From: Mucilaginibacter aquaedulcis
GTDB taxonomy: Bacteria; Bacteroidota; Bacteroidia; Sphingobacteriales; Sphingobacteriaceae
Assembly (NCBI RefSeq): GCF_030409325.1
Contig: NZ_JAUFPR010000002.1
Span: forward strand, 1,116,001-1,180,000
DNA length: 64,000 nucleotides
Reading direction: 5' to 3'
The notes under the pieces are model-generated. The model did not search any database and was not told the origin of the DNA. It was given only the letters and a program-made list of their open reading frames with translations. Shown here in pieces: positions 54,891-63,417 of the stretch. A program made the position numbers and the translations under genes. Within the stretch, counting starts at the first letter, position 1, and the number at the start of each line of letters is the position of its first letter.

Positions 54891-56726
54891 TTACTTTTTA
54901 TAATTTTTATGAATGCGCTGGTGGTAAACATCGTACCAGTCAATAAATGGATACAGGTTATTCTTTTGAGCTTGTGCTTCAAAAACCGCTTTCAGTTCGT
55001 TCAACTTTTCAGGGTATTTTTTAGCCAGATCAATACGTTCATTGAAATCCTGATTAAGGTTATAAAGCTCCCATACATCTTCATCAAAGCTTTTATCAGG
55101 AACATTTTGACCAACTTTAAAATCGCCCAGCTCTACGTTATCCGGATGGTGCGCGGCTTCGGCTTTCCAGCCATCGCTATAAATTGATCGTGAGCCAAAA
55201 ATGTAATAGTGCTGCAAAACATGGTGCGATGCAGCTTCGGGATGATCAAATGAGTATACCAAAGATGTACCCTGCAATGTATCCTGTTTAACACCTCTGA
55301 TGTATTCGGGTAGTTTAATGCCTGTAAATTCAAGTGTAGTAGGCAATACATCAATAACATGCCCATACTGGGTGCGGGTAGTACCCTTATCCTTAATGCC
55401 TTTTGGATAATAAACAATAAGCGGGTTGCGTGTGCCACCCTCAGAGTTGGCATCTTGTTTCCAGTATTTAAATGGCGTATTGGCTGCCTGCGCCCAACCC
55501 AAAGGATAGTTGGTACTGGCCTGCGGCGTACCGATATCGGTAATATCCTCGATATTGGTTTTCAGATAAGCATCTTCCGCAACCAGCTTGGCCGAATTCT
55601 TTTTGGGGTTGATAACACCATGAACGGTTCCTTCCTTACTGGCTCCGTTATCGCCAATGATCACAAATACCAGCGTATTATCCAGCTGATCACTTTGTTT
55701 CAGGTGATTGATAAGCCTGCCAACCTCATGATCGGTATAGGTTAAATAACCGGCATAAACTTCCATGAAACGGGCGTACAGTTTTTTCTCCGCATCTGGT
55801 AATGATTTCCACGCGGGGATGCGGGTGTTACGCTTAGGTAGTTTGGCATAAGCAGGAATAATGCCCAATTTTTTTTGCCTGGCTATAACCTTCTCCCTGA
55901 AATCATCCCAGCCGGAATCAAACTGGCCCTTGTACAGGTCGCTCCATTCTTTGGCTACCTGGTGCGGCGAATGAGTTGCGCCGGGGGCATAGTATAAAAA
56001 GAAAGGTTTGTCGGGCGCTACCTTATGCTGGCGTGTTAGGTAAAATATGGCCTTATCAGTTATTTGATCAGTAAGGTGCCTGCCATCAGGTGTTACATGA
56101 GCATTATCCTCTACCAGATCAGGCTTGTACTGATCTGTAGCCGAACCTAAAAATCCGAAGAAATGATCAAAACCCTTACCTGTAGGCCAACGGTCAAACG
56201 GGCCTGCATCAGTCGCGTCCTCATCTGGTGTAAGGCCATATTTACCAACCGCAAAGGTATTGTAACCATTTTCACGAAGTATTTCGGCAATGGTTCCCTT
56301 ATCTGCCGGGATCCTGCCATCATAACCCGGGAAACCGGCCGACATGCTTACGTGCGAAAAACCTCCCTCATGTACATAATGATGATTGCGCCCCGTTAAT
56401 AAAGCCGAACGGGTGGGCGCGCAAATACCCGCCGTATGGAAATTGGTATACCGGAGGCCATTGTTGGCCAGGGTATCAAAATTGGGAGTTTTGATGATGC
56501 CGCCAAAGGTGCTTGTGGCTCCAAAGCCCACATCATCTAAAATTATCCACAATACGTTTGGGGCGCCGGTGGGTGCTTTATGAGGCTCGGGCCACCACTC
56601 CTTTGAATCATCAAGCGTTTTACCCACCACGCCTCCAAATGCCGGTGCCTGGTTATTTTGAGCTTTAACGGCTGTTGAGCCAAGCAAACCAAGCGATAGT
56701 AACGTTACTAAAGTTTTTGTTTTCAT
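54891..56726 (-). CDS. Secreted arylsulfatase (AtsA-like), paralogue 1
   Basis: This 611-residue sulfatase has a signal peptide ending near residue 22 (STAVKAQ). The cysteine-type motif is CAPTRSALLTGR with Cys102, the metal site starts at Asp64-Asp65 (WIILDDVGFG), and VIIGDNGASKEGTVHGV supplies later ligands. Compared with its neighbour it lacks the VTPQNIPPIDPAAY-type N-terminal insertion and differs most around residues 340-375 and at the C-terminus, which may reflect different aryl or sugar sulfate substrates. It is 13 bases downstream of the NTF2-like gene. Confidence 0.94.
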   Translation of the reverse strand: MKTKTLVTLLSLGLLGSTAVKAQNNQAPAFGGVVGKTLDDSKEWWPEPHKAPTGAPNVLWIILDDVGFGATSTFGGIIKTPNFDTLANNGLRYTNFHTAGICAPTRSALLTGRNHHYVHEGGFSHVSMSAGFPGYDGRIPADKGTIAEILRENGYNTFAVGKYGLTPDEDATDAGPFDRWPTGKGFDHFFGFLGSATDQYKPDLVEDNAHVTPDGRHLTDQITDKAIFYLTRQHKVAPDKPFFLYYAPGATHSPHQVAKEWSDLYKGQFDSGWDDFREKVIARQKKLGIIPAYAKLPKRNTRIPAWKSLPDAEKKLYARFMEVYAGYLTYTDHEVGRLINHLKQSDQLDNTLVFVIIGDNGASKEGTVHGVINPKKNSAKLVAEDAYLKTNIEDITDIGTPQASTNYPLGWAQAANTPFKYWKQDANSEGGTRNPLIVYYPKGIKDKGTTRTQYGHVIDVLPTTLEFTGIKLPEYIRGVKQDTLQGTSLVYSFDHPEAASHHVLQHYYIFGSRSIYSDGWKAEAAHHPDNVELGDFKVGQNVPDKSFDEDVWELYNLNQDFNERIDLAKKYPEKLNELKAVFEAQAQKNNLYPFIDWYDVYHQRIHKNYKK

Positions 56727-56739
56727 GTGTATTCAGGTT

Positions 56740-57216
56740 TTATTCGGCATAACTGGAGCGAAATTTTACACCCCAGCGGCCATTCTCTTTGGTTAAAATG
56801 TATAATGATTCATAATGCCCTATAAGGCTGCCATCGGCACGGTACCGGGAAAAGCGGGTATCTATATGCACCTTATCGGCCGATGCCTGCACAATGTTAT
56901 GATGATCCCAAACGCTATGATCCCATCCGGCTTTTTGCAATGGCCCGAATACCTGGGCCGAATCGCGCAGGCCAGCCCGCTCCAATACCGACATTTTGCC
57001 GCCAGCCAACCGGTAATGCGGAAACTGATAGGTAGCCTCCCAGCCTTTCAGATCTTTAGCATTAAAAGTGGCCAGGTATTCATCTAACACCTGAAAAACG
57101 GCAGCACTGATCCGCGGATCAATACTGTGTGAGCCGTTTTCGGTTGATGATGTTTGGGCCAATGCCGGGCTTAAAAAGCCTGCCGACAATAAAAAAATCG
57201 CAATTATCTTTTTCAT
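56740..57216 (-). CDS. Secreted NTF2/SnoaL-like protein
   Basis: This is a 158-residue protein with a signal peptide (IIAIFLLSAGFLSPALAQ). The body (VFQVLDEYLATFNAKDLKGWEATYQFPHYRLAGGKMSVL) and the C-terminal VHIDTRFSRYRADGSLIGHYESLYILTKENGRWGVKFRSSY follow the cone-shaped NTF2-like fold. Such domains bind small molecules or act as isomerases. Its place between SusD and the sulfatases suggests a periplasmic role in handling the same ligand; there is no direct evidence for catalysis. Confidence 0.75.
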   Translation of the reverse strand: MKKIIAIFLLSAGFLSPALAQTSSTENGSHSIDPRISAAVFQVLDEYLATFNAKDLKGWEATYQFPHYRLAGGKMSVLERAGLRDSAQVFGPLQKAGWDHSVWDHHNIVQASADKVHIDTRFSRYRADGSLIGHYESLYILTKENGRWGVKFRSSYAE

Positions 57217-57234
57217 GACCTTTTGTTTTGCTTG

Positions 57235-58791
57235 TTACTGCCAGCCAGGGTTTTGGGTAAGCTTACCATTACTGTTATCTATTTCCTGTTGTGGTATCGG
57301 GAATAGATAAAACTTGCCTGCCGCGCCTTTGGTGACATTAGTTTTGCCTACTTTGAGTAAGCTTGCCTCCAGTATTCCCTTGCCAGAGACATCCCGTTCA
57401 CGAATAAGATCAAACCAACGCTGGTATTCAAATACAAACTCCAACCGGCGTTCCAGGTACACTGCATCACGGAACGAGGCTTGATCAAGACCAGCAAGAT
57501 CATCCAAACCCGAACGTTTCCTTACCCGGTTAATGGAGGCATATGCTTTTGCGGTAGGGCCATTTAGTTCATTCTCGGCCTCGGCATGTATGAGTAATAC
57601 ATCTGAAAAACGTATAATGGGCACGTTTGCCCCAGATTCGGCTTCATTGGCCACAACGCTTGGATCGAAGTACTTATTAAAAAATGGAATTGAGTCGTTA
57701 GCTATGGTAGCATCATTAAGCTTACCATAATACAAGTTGGTTGTAGGGCTTTGAAAGCGGGTTACAAAACTTACACGCTTGCGTTTATCATTAGCAGAAT
57801 ACAGCTTATAAATACTGAAAAATTTATCTACACCGCCGGGTTTTGTAGCATCGGGCACCGAATAAAATACCACCTGATCTGCGTAACTACCCACCATACC
57901 GGGGATGCCATTTAACACCGACCGTGGTGCCTGATTGTTGCCCTGCCCCTGTGAGTTTGCTTTAAATTGAGCCGAAAAAATGTGCTCCCTGCCGTTCTCA
58001 CTTGCTGGTAAAAACACATCGGCATAATTGGTGAACAGATCGTATCCGTAAGGGCCGTTAATAACAGCTTCAGCCTGTGTTACGGCTTTGTCCCATTTAC
58101 GTTCGGTAAGGTAAACCTTGGCTAAAAGTGAATTGGCCGCGCCTGCAGTAGCCCTGCCAACATCTGCACCGGTATAATTATTTGGTAAATCGGTAGCGGC
58201 TGCAGTAAGGTCGGCTTCTATCTGAGTATAAACTGTGGCAGCAGGTGTACGAGCAATTTGCAGATCGGCCAGATTTATAGAGGTTTGATCATGCAGTACC
58301 AATGGCACATCGCCATATAAACGCACTAAATTAAAGTAGTACAAGGCCCTTAAAAATTTAGCTTCGGCAACTAACCTTTTGTTTAGCGTGGCGTCAAATT
58401 TGATGTCGGGGATTGTATCAATGGCGATATTAGCCTTTTTGATAGCCGCATAATGCTGCTGCCAGATCTGCAAGATCCGCAACCCTGATGCCGAATGACC
58501 TAATACCGCCTGCGAACGCACATCGGCATTGGTAGCACCAGGGCCAGGGCCTTCATCATCGGCCATAAAATCCATTCCGGTGTTAAAGAGCGTATTATAA
58601 GGTGTTTGAATAGAATTTGCACCGCCGTTAAGTAACGAATAGGCTGCGGTAACCGATGCTACCGCATCGGCCTGTGTTTTATAGAACTGGCTTGCCGGAA
58701 TAAACGACCGCGGGTCTTCATTAAGCTTGGCGCATGATGCACCGGCAAGGGCAACCAGTATAATGAGGTATTTAATATTTTTTGTTTTCAT
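57235..58791 (-). CDS. SusD/RagB-family surface lipoprotein of the sulfatase cluster
   Basis: This 518-residue protein has a lipobox ending in Cys20 (LAGASC). The SusD helices (VAEAKFLRALYYFNLVRLYGDVPLV and AANSLLAKVYLTERKWDKAV) and the C-terminal block (FSDVLLIHAEAENELNG, VYLERRLEFVFEYQRWFDLIRERD, YLFPIPQQEIDNSNGKLTQNPGWQ) are clear. It captures ligand at the cell surface for the SusC barrel encoded 25 bases upstream. The sulfatase neighbours suggest a sulfated glycan or sulfated aromatic ligand. Confidence 0.95.
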   Translation of the reverse strand: MKTKNIKYLIILVALAGASCAKLNEDPRSFIPASQFYKTQADAVASVTAAYSLLNGGANSIQTPYNTLFNTGMDFMADDEGPGPGATNADVRSQAVLGHSASGLRILQIWQQHYAAIKKANIAIDTIPDIKFDATLNKRLVAEAKFLRALYYFNLVRLYGDVPLVLHDQTSINLADLQIARTPAATVYTQIEADLTAAATDLPNNYTGADVGRATAGAANSLLAKVYLTERKWDKAVTQAEAVINGPYGYDLFTNYADVFLPASENGREHIFSAQFKANSQGQGNNQAPRSVLNGIPGMVGSYADQVVFYSVPDATKPGGVDKFFSIYKLYSANDKRKRVSFVTRFQSPTTNLYYGKLNDATIANDSIPFFNKYFDPSVVANEAESGANVPIIRFSDVLLIHAEAENELNGPTAKAYASINRVRKRSGLDDLAGLDQASFRDAVYLERRLEFVFEYQRWFDLIRERDVSGKGILEASLLKVGKTNVTKGAAGKFYLFPIPQQEIDNSNGKLTQNPGWQ

Positions 58792-58816
58792 ATCTTAAAA
58801 AATCAAGGTGTAGCCA

Positions 58817-61800
58817 TTACAGGGTGATCCCCACGCCAACTATTAAAGATTTATTATTTGGGTAAGCACCGTTATCAACTCCCGAAGTAATAGCCGATTG
58901 CTCATTGCTGCTCACCTCAGGGTCGTATCCGGTATATTTAGTCCAGGTTGCCAGGTTTTGTGCATTCACGTATATCCTGATCTTTTTAATAGGCGAGCGG
59001 GACAATACCGATTGAGGGAAAGTATAACCTAAACCAAGACTTTTAAGCCGCAGGTATGAACCATTTTCCACAAATCTGTCTGATATGGTTGGTGCCGGGT
59101 CCTGGAACGCGCTGTGCACATCAGTATTGATATTGGTAGGTGTCCACCTGTTAAGTAAGGTTGTGGTTGCATTGGTGTACCCGGTTCCTAATTCAAGCGT
59201 GTTGCGTTGTTGATTATAGATCTTGTTTCCATATGATCCCTGTAAAAACACACTTAGGTCAATGCCTTTGTATGCAAAAGTGTTAGTGATACCACCGGTA
59301 AACTTAGGCTGCGAGTTACCGAGGATCACCCTATCGCCAGCCTGTGTAATTTTACCATCACCATTAATATCCTGGTAATTCTGGCCACCCGGCGATGTAT
59401 TGGCTGCCGGAGTAAGCACCGGCCCACCTGCCTGGATAAGACCATTGGTTTTGTAGCCAATAAATGAACCTATGGGTTCGCCAACTTTAATAATTGATGG
59501 CAGGGATGAATCCGGAATGAATTGGTTAACGCCATTACCGCCAAGGCTTAACACCTTATTCCTGTTTACAGCAAAAACCAGGTTGGTATTCCAAACAAAG
59601 CTACCTGTAAGATTGCGTGAGTTAATACCAATTTCAAATCCCTTATTTTGTACCGAACCCACGTTTTCATACTGCTGTGGATTAGTGATAGCAGTATTCG
59701 TAATAATGGTTAGGCCGCTTGTTGCCGGTAATGGCAGGTAAAGCAACAGGTTGGTAGTTTTTTTGTAGTAGATATCGGCTACTAAAGTTACCCTGTCTTT
59801 AAATAATCCCAAATCAAAGCCAAAATCATACTGGGTAGTTTTTTCCCAGGTAAGGTTTGGGTTGTATAAACTGTTAGGTGCAAAACCGGCTACCGTGGCG
59901 CCGCCAAAATTGTAACGGTAATAACCTAACTGCGAGTAGGATTGATATGCCGGAATATCGCTATTACCTGTTTGCCCAGCGCTCAACCTGAATTTTAACT
60001 GACTTACAGCGGTTACGTTTTTCAGAAAATCCTCACTTGAAGCATTCCACGCTATAGCCGCGGAAGGGAACGAAGCCCATTGATGTCCCGGAGCAAATTT
60101 TGATGAGCCATCGGCACGCAAGGTTAAGGTTAACAGGTATTTGCTGTCAAACCCATAATTAACACGACCAAGAAATGACTTTAATGCCCAGACATTTAAT
60201 GATGTGGCAGGCGCGATAGCAAAGCCGCTGCCTGATATAGATGTGATACTGCCCGAGCCCAGGTTATTAAAAGTATCGTAATCACTTACAAAGCCCGATG
60301 AGCCGGTAATTGCACCCTCGGCCTTAAATTGCTGCTGGGTAAAACCACCCAGTACGTTAAGAGTGTGTTTACCAAATTTTTTATTGTAGGTAACCGTGTT
60401 TTCATTAAGCCAGTTGAAGGAGTTTAGCGTACCAACCTCGCCAAGGCCTGAATAACCCGAACCTTCATATACCGAGGCAGGGAGATACCTGTTTTGTTTG
60501 TTATCAATAATATCGACACCGGCCAGCACCCTTGCAGTTAAATCATCGGTAATTTTATAATCGGCAGAGATATTTCCCAGTACACGGCTTGTGGTAGTGG
60601 TATTGGTTTGATTATAAAGCGTATTGATTGGGTTACCGTAGGTGCCTTCAAATATATTTTTACTAAAGAAACTACCATCGGCATTATAAATAGGTGTGGT
60701 TGGGGTCATCAGTAAAATTGCTGGCACCACTCCCGATGGAGCTATCTGCGCTGTAATACGGCTCCCGGTGATGAAGGAGGAAATCTTCAGTTTGTCGTTA
60801 TAGTCATGCTCAACATTTACACGGCCTGAGTAACGTTCAAAATTGGTATTCTGCAGGATACCATCCTGTTTAAAATAGTTACCTGAAAATGCAATGCGGG
60901 TACGTTCGGTACCTGATAATATAGAAAGACTATGATTTTGAGAAGTCCCTTTCCTAAAGGCAGCATCCTGCCAATCGGTATTGGTATTGTAGGGATTTAA
61001 CTGCGCTTCGGTTTGGGGAGTTTTACCGCTGTTTACCAGGGCATCATTACGTAAGGCTTCCCATTGGGTAGTATTTAATAATGGTAGCGTTTTGATCACC
61101 TCTTGCTTACCATAGCTGCCATCATAATTGATAGATGATACACCCGCCTTGCCTTTTTTTGTAGTGATGATGATAACACCGTTGGCACCGCGGGTACCGT
61201 AAATGGCAGTAGCCGAAGCGTCCTTTAAAACTTCGATACTTTCGATATCCGAAGTATTGATAGATGCCAGCGGATTGATCTTGGGGCCGTTGGTTACACC
61301 CGCATCGGTAAGGGAGTTACTGTTTGAGGTAGGGAACCCATCTATAATGTATAATGGTTCGGCAACAGCATTGATAGAGTTTACACCGCGAATCTGTACG
61401 GTTACGCCGGCACCCGGCTGGCCTGTGGCCTGTGTAACCTGGATACCAGAAACAGCACCCTGCAAAGCCCTGTCAAGCGATGGTACAGGCTGTTTTAAAG
61501 CCAATGCCGGAACAGATGATACCGAACCGGTGATATCTTTACGCTTTTGTGAACCATAACCTACCACAACCACCTGGTTTAATTGGGTTTGAGCATCCTT
61601 AAGCTTAATTTCAACCGGGCTACCATCGGCAATAAATTCCTGTTTTTCGTAGCCTGTAAAGGTTATTATTAATTTGTAAGGGAATTTTTGGCCGGTAACA
61701 AAACTGAATTTTCCTTCAATATCTGTTGATACTACATGTGTGGTACCTTCAATACATACCACTGCGCCGGGAAGCGGTTCTTTAGTTGTACCATCGATAA

Positions 61801-61906
61801 CCCTACCAACTAATCTTGAATTGATAATAGGCTGTGTTTGCTGGGCTATTGTATACAGCGGAAAAGCAATAAGCAGCAATAGTGGGATTAATAAAAGTTT
61901 TTTCAT
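58817..61906 (-). CDS. SusC/RagA-family TonB-linked outer-membrane transporter of the sulfatase cluster
   Basis: This is a 1029-residue protein with signal KLLLIPLLLLIAFPLYTIAQ, a carboxypeptidase-regulatory-like domain (about 30-110, VGRVIDGTTKEPLPGAVV), the TonB-box region LNQVVVVGYGSQKRKDITGSV and the plug (YIIDGFPTSNSNSL, DASATAIYGTRGANGVIIIT). The barrel ends in SLIVGVGITL. Its start codon overlaps by four bases the stop of a 58-codon ORF. It is the transporter for the ligand on which the downstream sulfatases probably act. Confidence 0.95.
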   Translation of the reverse strand: MKKLLLIPLLLLIAFPLYTIAQQTQPIINSRLVGRVIDGTTKEPLPGAVVCIEGTTHVVSTDIEGKFSFVTGQKFPYKLIITFTGYEKQEFIADGSPVEIKLKDAQTQLNQVVVVGYGSQKRKDITGSVSSVPALALKQPVPSLDRALQGAVSGIQVTQATGQPGAGVTVQIRGVNSINAVAEPLYIIDGFPTSNSNSLTDAGVTNGPKINPLASINTSDIESIEVLKDASATAIYGTRGANGVIIITTKKGKAGVSSINYDGSYGKQEVIKTLPLLNTTQWEALRNDALVNSGKTPQTEAQLNPYNTNTDWQDAAFRKGTSQNHSLSILSGTERTRIAFSGNYFKQDGILQNTNFERYSGRVNVEHDYNDKLKISSFITGSRITAQIAPSGVVPAILLMTPTTPIYNADGSFFSKNIFEGTYGNPINTLYNQTNTTTTSRVLGNISADYKITDDLTARVLAGVDIIDNKQNRYLPASVYEGSGYSGLGEVGTLNSFNWLNENTVTYNKKFGKHTLNVLGGFTQQQFKAEGAITGSSGFVSDYDTFNNLGSGSITSISGSGFAIAPATSLNVWALKSFLGRVNYGFDSKYLLTLTLRADGSSKFAPGHQWASFPSAAIAWNASSEDFLKNVTAVSQLKFRLSAGQTGNSDIPAYQSYSQLGYYRYNFGGATVAGFAPNSLYNPNLTWEKTTQYDFGFDLGLFKDRVTLVADIYYKKTTNLLLYLPLPATSGLTIITNTAITNPQQYENVGSVQNKGFEIGINSRNLTGSFVWNTNLVFAVNRNKVLSLGGNGVNQFIPDSSLPSIIKVGEPIGSFIGYKTNGLIQAGGPVLTPAANTSPGGQNYQDINGDGKITQAGDRVILGNSQPKFTGGITNTFAYKGIDLSVFLQGSYGNKIYNQQRNTLELGTGYTNATTTLLNRWTPTNINTDVHSAFQDPAPTISDRFVENGSYLRLKSLGLGYTFPQSVLSRSPIKKIRIYVNAQNLATWTKYTGYDPEVSSNEQSAITSGVDNGAYPNNKSLIVGVGITL

Positions 61907-62079
61907 GTCGACAGGCTTTTAAGAGATGTAAAACCGGACGACTTATCAAGAGCCGCATTGAACGGCCCGTATAATTGCTGAGGATGAAAGGCATCCTCAA
62001 TTATTTGCAGCGTAAAAACGGCTGCCTGCAGCGGAAAAGGCAACGCATAGCCAATCCTTGCTTTTGCAATATTTTGCAT
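61903..62079 (-). CDS. Possible 58-residue small protein overlapping the SusC start
   Basis: An ORF of 58 codons begins at ATG 62079, has an in-frame stop four codons before it, and ends with a TGA that shares ATGA with the SusC start codon. Its product begins MQNIAKARIGYALPFPLQ, is mixed in composition and has no clear signal or span. ATGA overlaps usually mark translational coupling. I know of no homologue, so it may also be a chance ORF in the leader region. No Shine-Dalgarno is visible, as is usual in this phylum. Confidence 0.35.
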   Translation of the reverse strand: MQNIAKARIGYALPFPLQAAVFTLQIIEDAFHPQQLYGPFNAALDKSSGFTSLKSLST

Positions 62080-62274
62080 AGATTTGAATAGTTAAAATGA
62101 CACCATTGAAACAGGCTCAACGCCAATCGATCCCTGTTTCGTTGTTTTAATGAAGGAGGGAAAAGCTAAGCTTTTCCCTTATTTGCAGTATGTAATTGTT
62201 ATTTTTTCATTTTCCTTTCTGTTGTTGCCCGTTTAACATGGGGCAGGTTAATTATTTATTAAGGGGTATTATAT
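62080..62274. other. Leader region of the SusC operon with two hairpins
   Basis: Between the FGE stop codon and the small ORF lie two inverted repeats. One has 8-bp arms GAAACAGG (62108-62115) and CCTGTTTC (62133-62140) around 17 bases. The other is GGGAAAAGCT/AGCTTTTCCC (62158-62178) with an almost continuous palindrome. Neither is followed by a U-tract on the minus strand. They may terminate the upstream transcript poorly or act as operator or RNA structure; no known riboswitch was recognised. Confidence 0.45.
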
Positions 62275-63417
62275 TTAATTGCTAACACATCGGAAACCCA
62301 GATGCTCCATGCCGCTATCCTCAGTTGTTTTCATACGGCGCGAAACCCGGTAACCGGAACAATAGCTGTCGTTACACAGAAATGAACCACCACGTACCAC
62401 GCGTTTTATGGCATAAGGTTCGTCGGGGTCATATGATTTACCTGGCCCCTGAGGGTTTTTAATCCCGGCAGGGTTGCTTATTGTTTTATAGTAGTTGTTG
62501 TTATACAAATCGGCACACCACTCCCAAACATTACCGGCCATATCATATAAACCGTAGCCATTAGGGGCAAATGAACTAACGGGGGCTAAATAATAGTAAT
62601 GATCACGTTGGATATTTTTATATGGAAAGCTTCCCTCCCAGGTATTTGCCTTGGGTAAACCTTCGCTTACTTTTTGATTACCCCAGGGATAAATTTTATC
62701 CTCAAGCCCTCCCCTTGCGGCACGTTCCCATTCGGCTTCTGTTGGCAGGCGCTTGCCAGCCCACTTGCTATAAGCAACAGCATCAAACCACGAAACCTGC
62801 ACCACGGGATAATTTTCCTTTCCCTTGATATTACTGCCGGGGCCATGAGGGTGTTTCCAGTTTGCACCAGCCTTCCAGGCCCACCACTGACTGTAATCAT
62901 TCAGGTTAACCTCATGACTGGCCGGTACAAACACCAGTGATGCTGCCACCAGTAAACTATCGGCAGGTTTTTCGGTACCGGGAGGCATTTGTTTTTTAAG
63001 CTCGTTCCAGTCGGGCTTGCGCTCCGCTGTAGTTATGTAGCCAGTGGCTTTAACAAACTTTTCAAACTGCGCGTTGGTTACTTCCGTTTTATCTATCCAA
63101 AAGCCGTTGACTGTTACATTATGTTTGGGATATTCATCAGGTTCGGCCTGCTGGTTATCCGCACCCATTCTGAATGATCCTGCAGGTACCCATACCATCC
63201 CCGCATGGTTGGTATGGGTTTCATTTTCATCGGGCAGGGCAAGTACCGCATTACTTAGCCCTACCGGTTTAAACCTGTTAGGAATATTTGATTCGCAGCA
63301 AACTTTCTTTTTAGGGCTGTGAGCCTGGGCCACCGCAATAACCTCCACCTGTTTTTCAGGCTGTTTGCAGGAGGCAAGCCACATCACACTAAAAAGTATA
63401 AGTACAATTTTGTTCAT
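62275..63417 (-). CDS. Formylglycine-generating enzyme, lipoprotein form
   Basis: This 380-residue protein has a lipoprotein signal (WLASC, Cys17). The FGE-sulfatase domain runs from about residue 70 to the end: MVWVPAGSFRMGADNQQAEPDEYPKHNVTVNGFWIDKTEVTNAQFEKF, KRLPTEAEWERAARGG and the catalytic block RVVRGGSFLCNDSYCSGYR with Cys348 and Cys353, the same five-residue spacing as in human SUMF1. Both active cysteines are present, so it should be a true oxygen- and copper-dependent FGE and not a mere FGE-like domain. It likely matures the two sulfatases of this cluster after their export. Its start codon overlaps the stop of the upstream gene by one base. Confidence 0.92.
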   Translation of the reverse strand: MNKIVLILFSVMWLASCKQPEKQVEVIAVAQAHSPKKKVCCESNIPNRFKPVGLSNAVLALPDENETHTNHAGMVWVPAGSFRMGADNQQAEPDEYPKHNVTVNGFWIDKTEVTNAQFEKFVKATGYITTAERKPDWNELKKQMPPGTEKPADSLLVAASLVFVPASHEVNLNDYSQWWAWKAGANWKHPHGPGSNIKGKENYPVVQVSWFDAVAYSKWAGKRLPTEAEWERAARGGLEDKIYPWGNQKVSEGLPKANTWEGSFPYKNIQRDHYYYLAPVSSFAPNGYGLYDMAGNVWEWCADLYNNNYYKTISNPAGIKNPQGPGKSYDPDEPYAIKRVVRGGSFLCNDSYCSGYRVSRRMKTTEDSGMEHLGFRCVSN

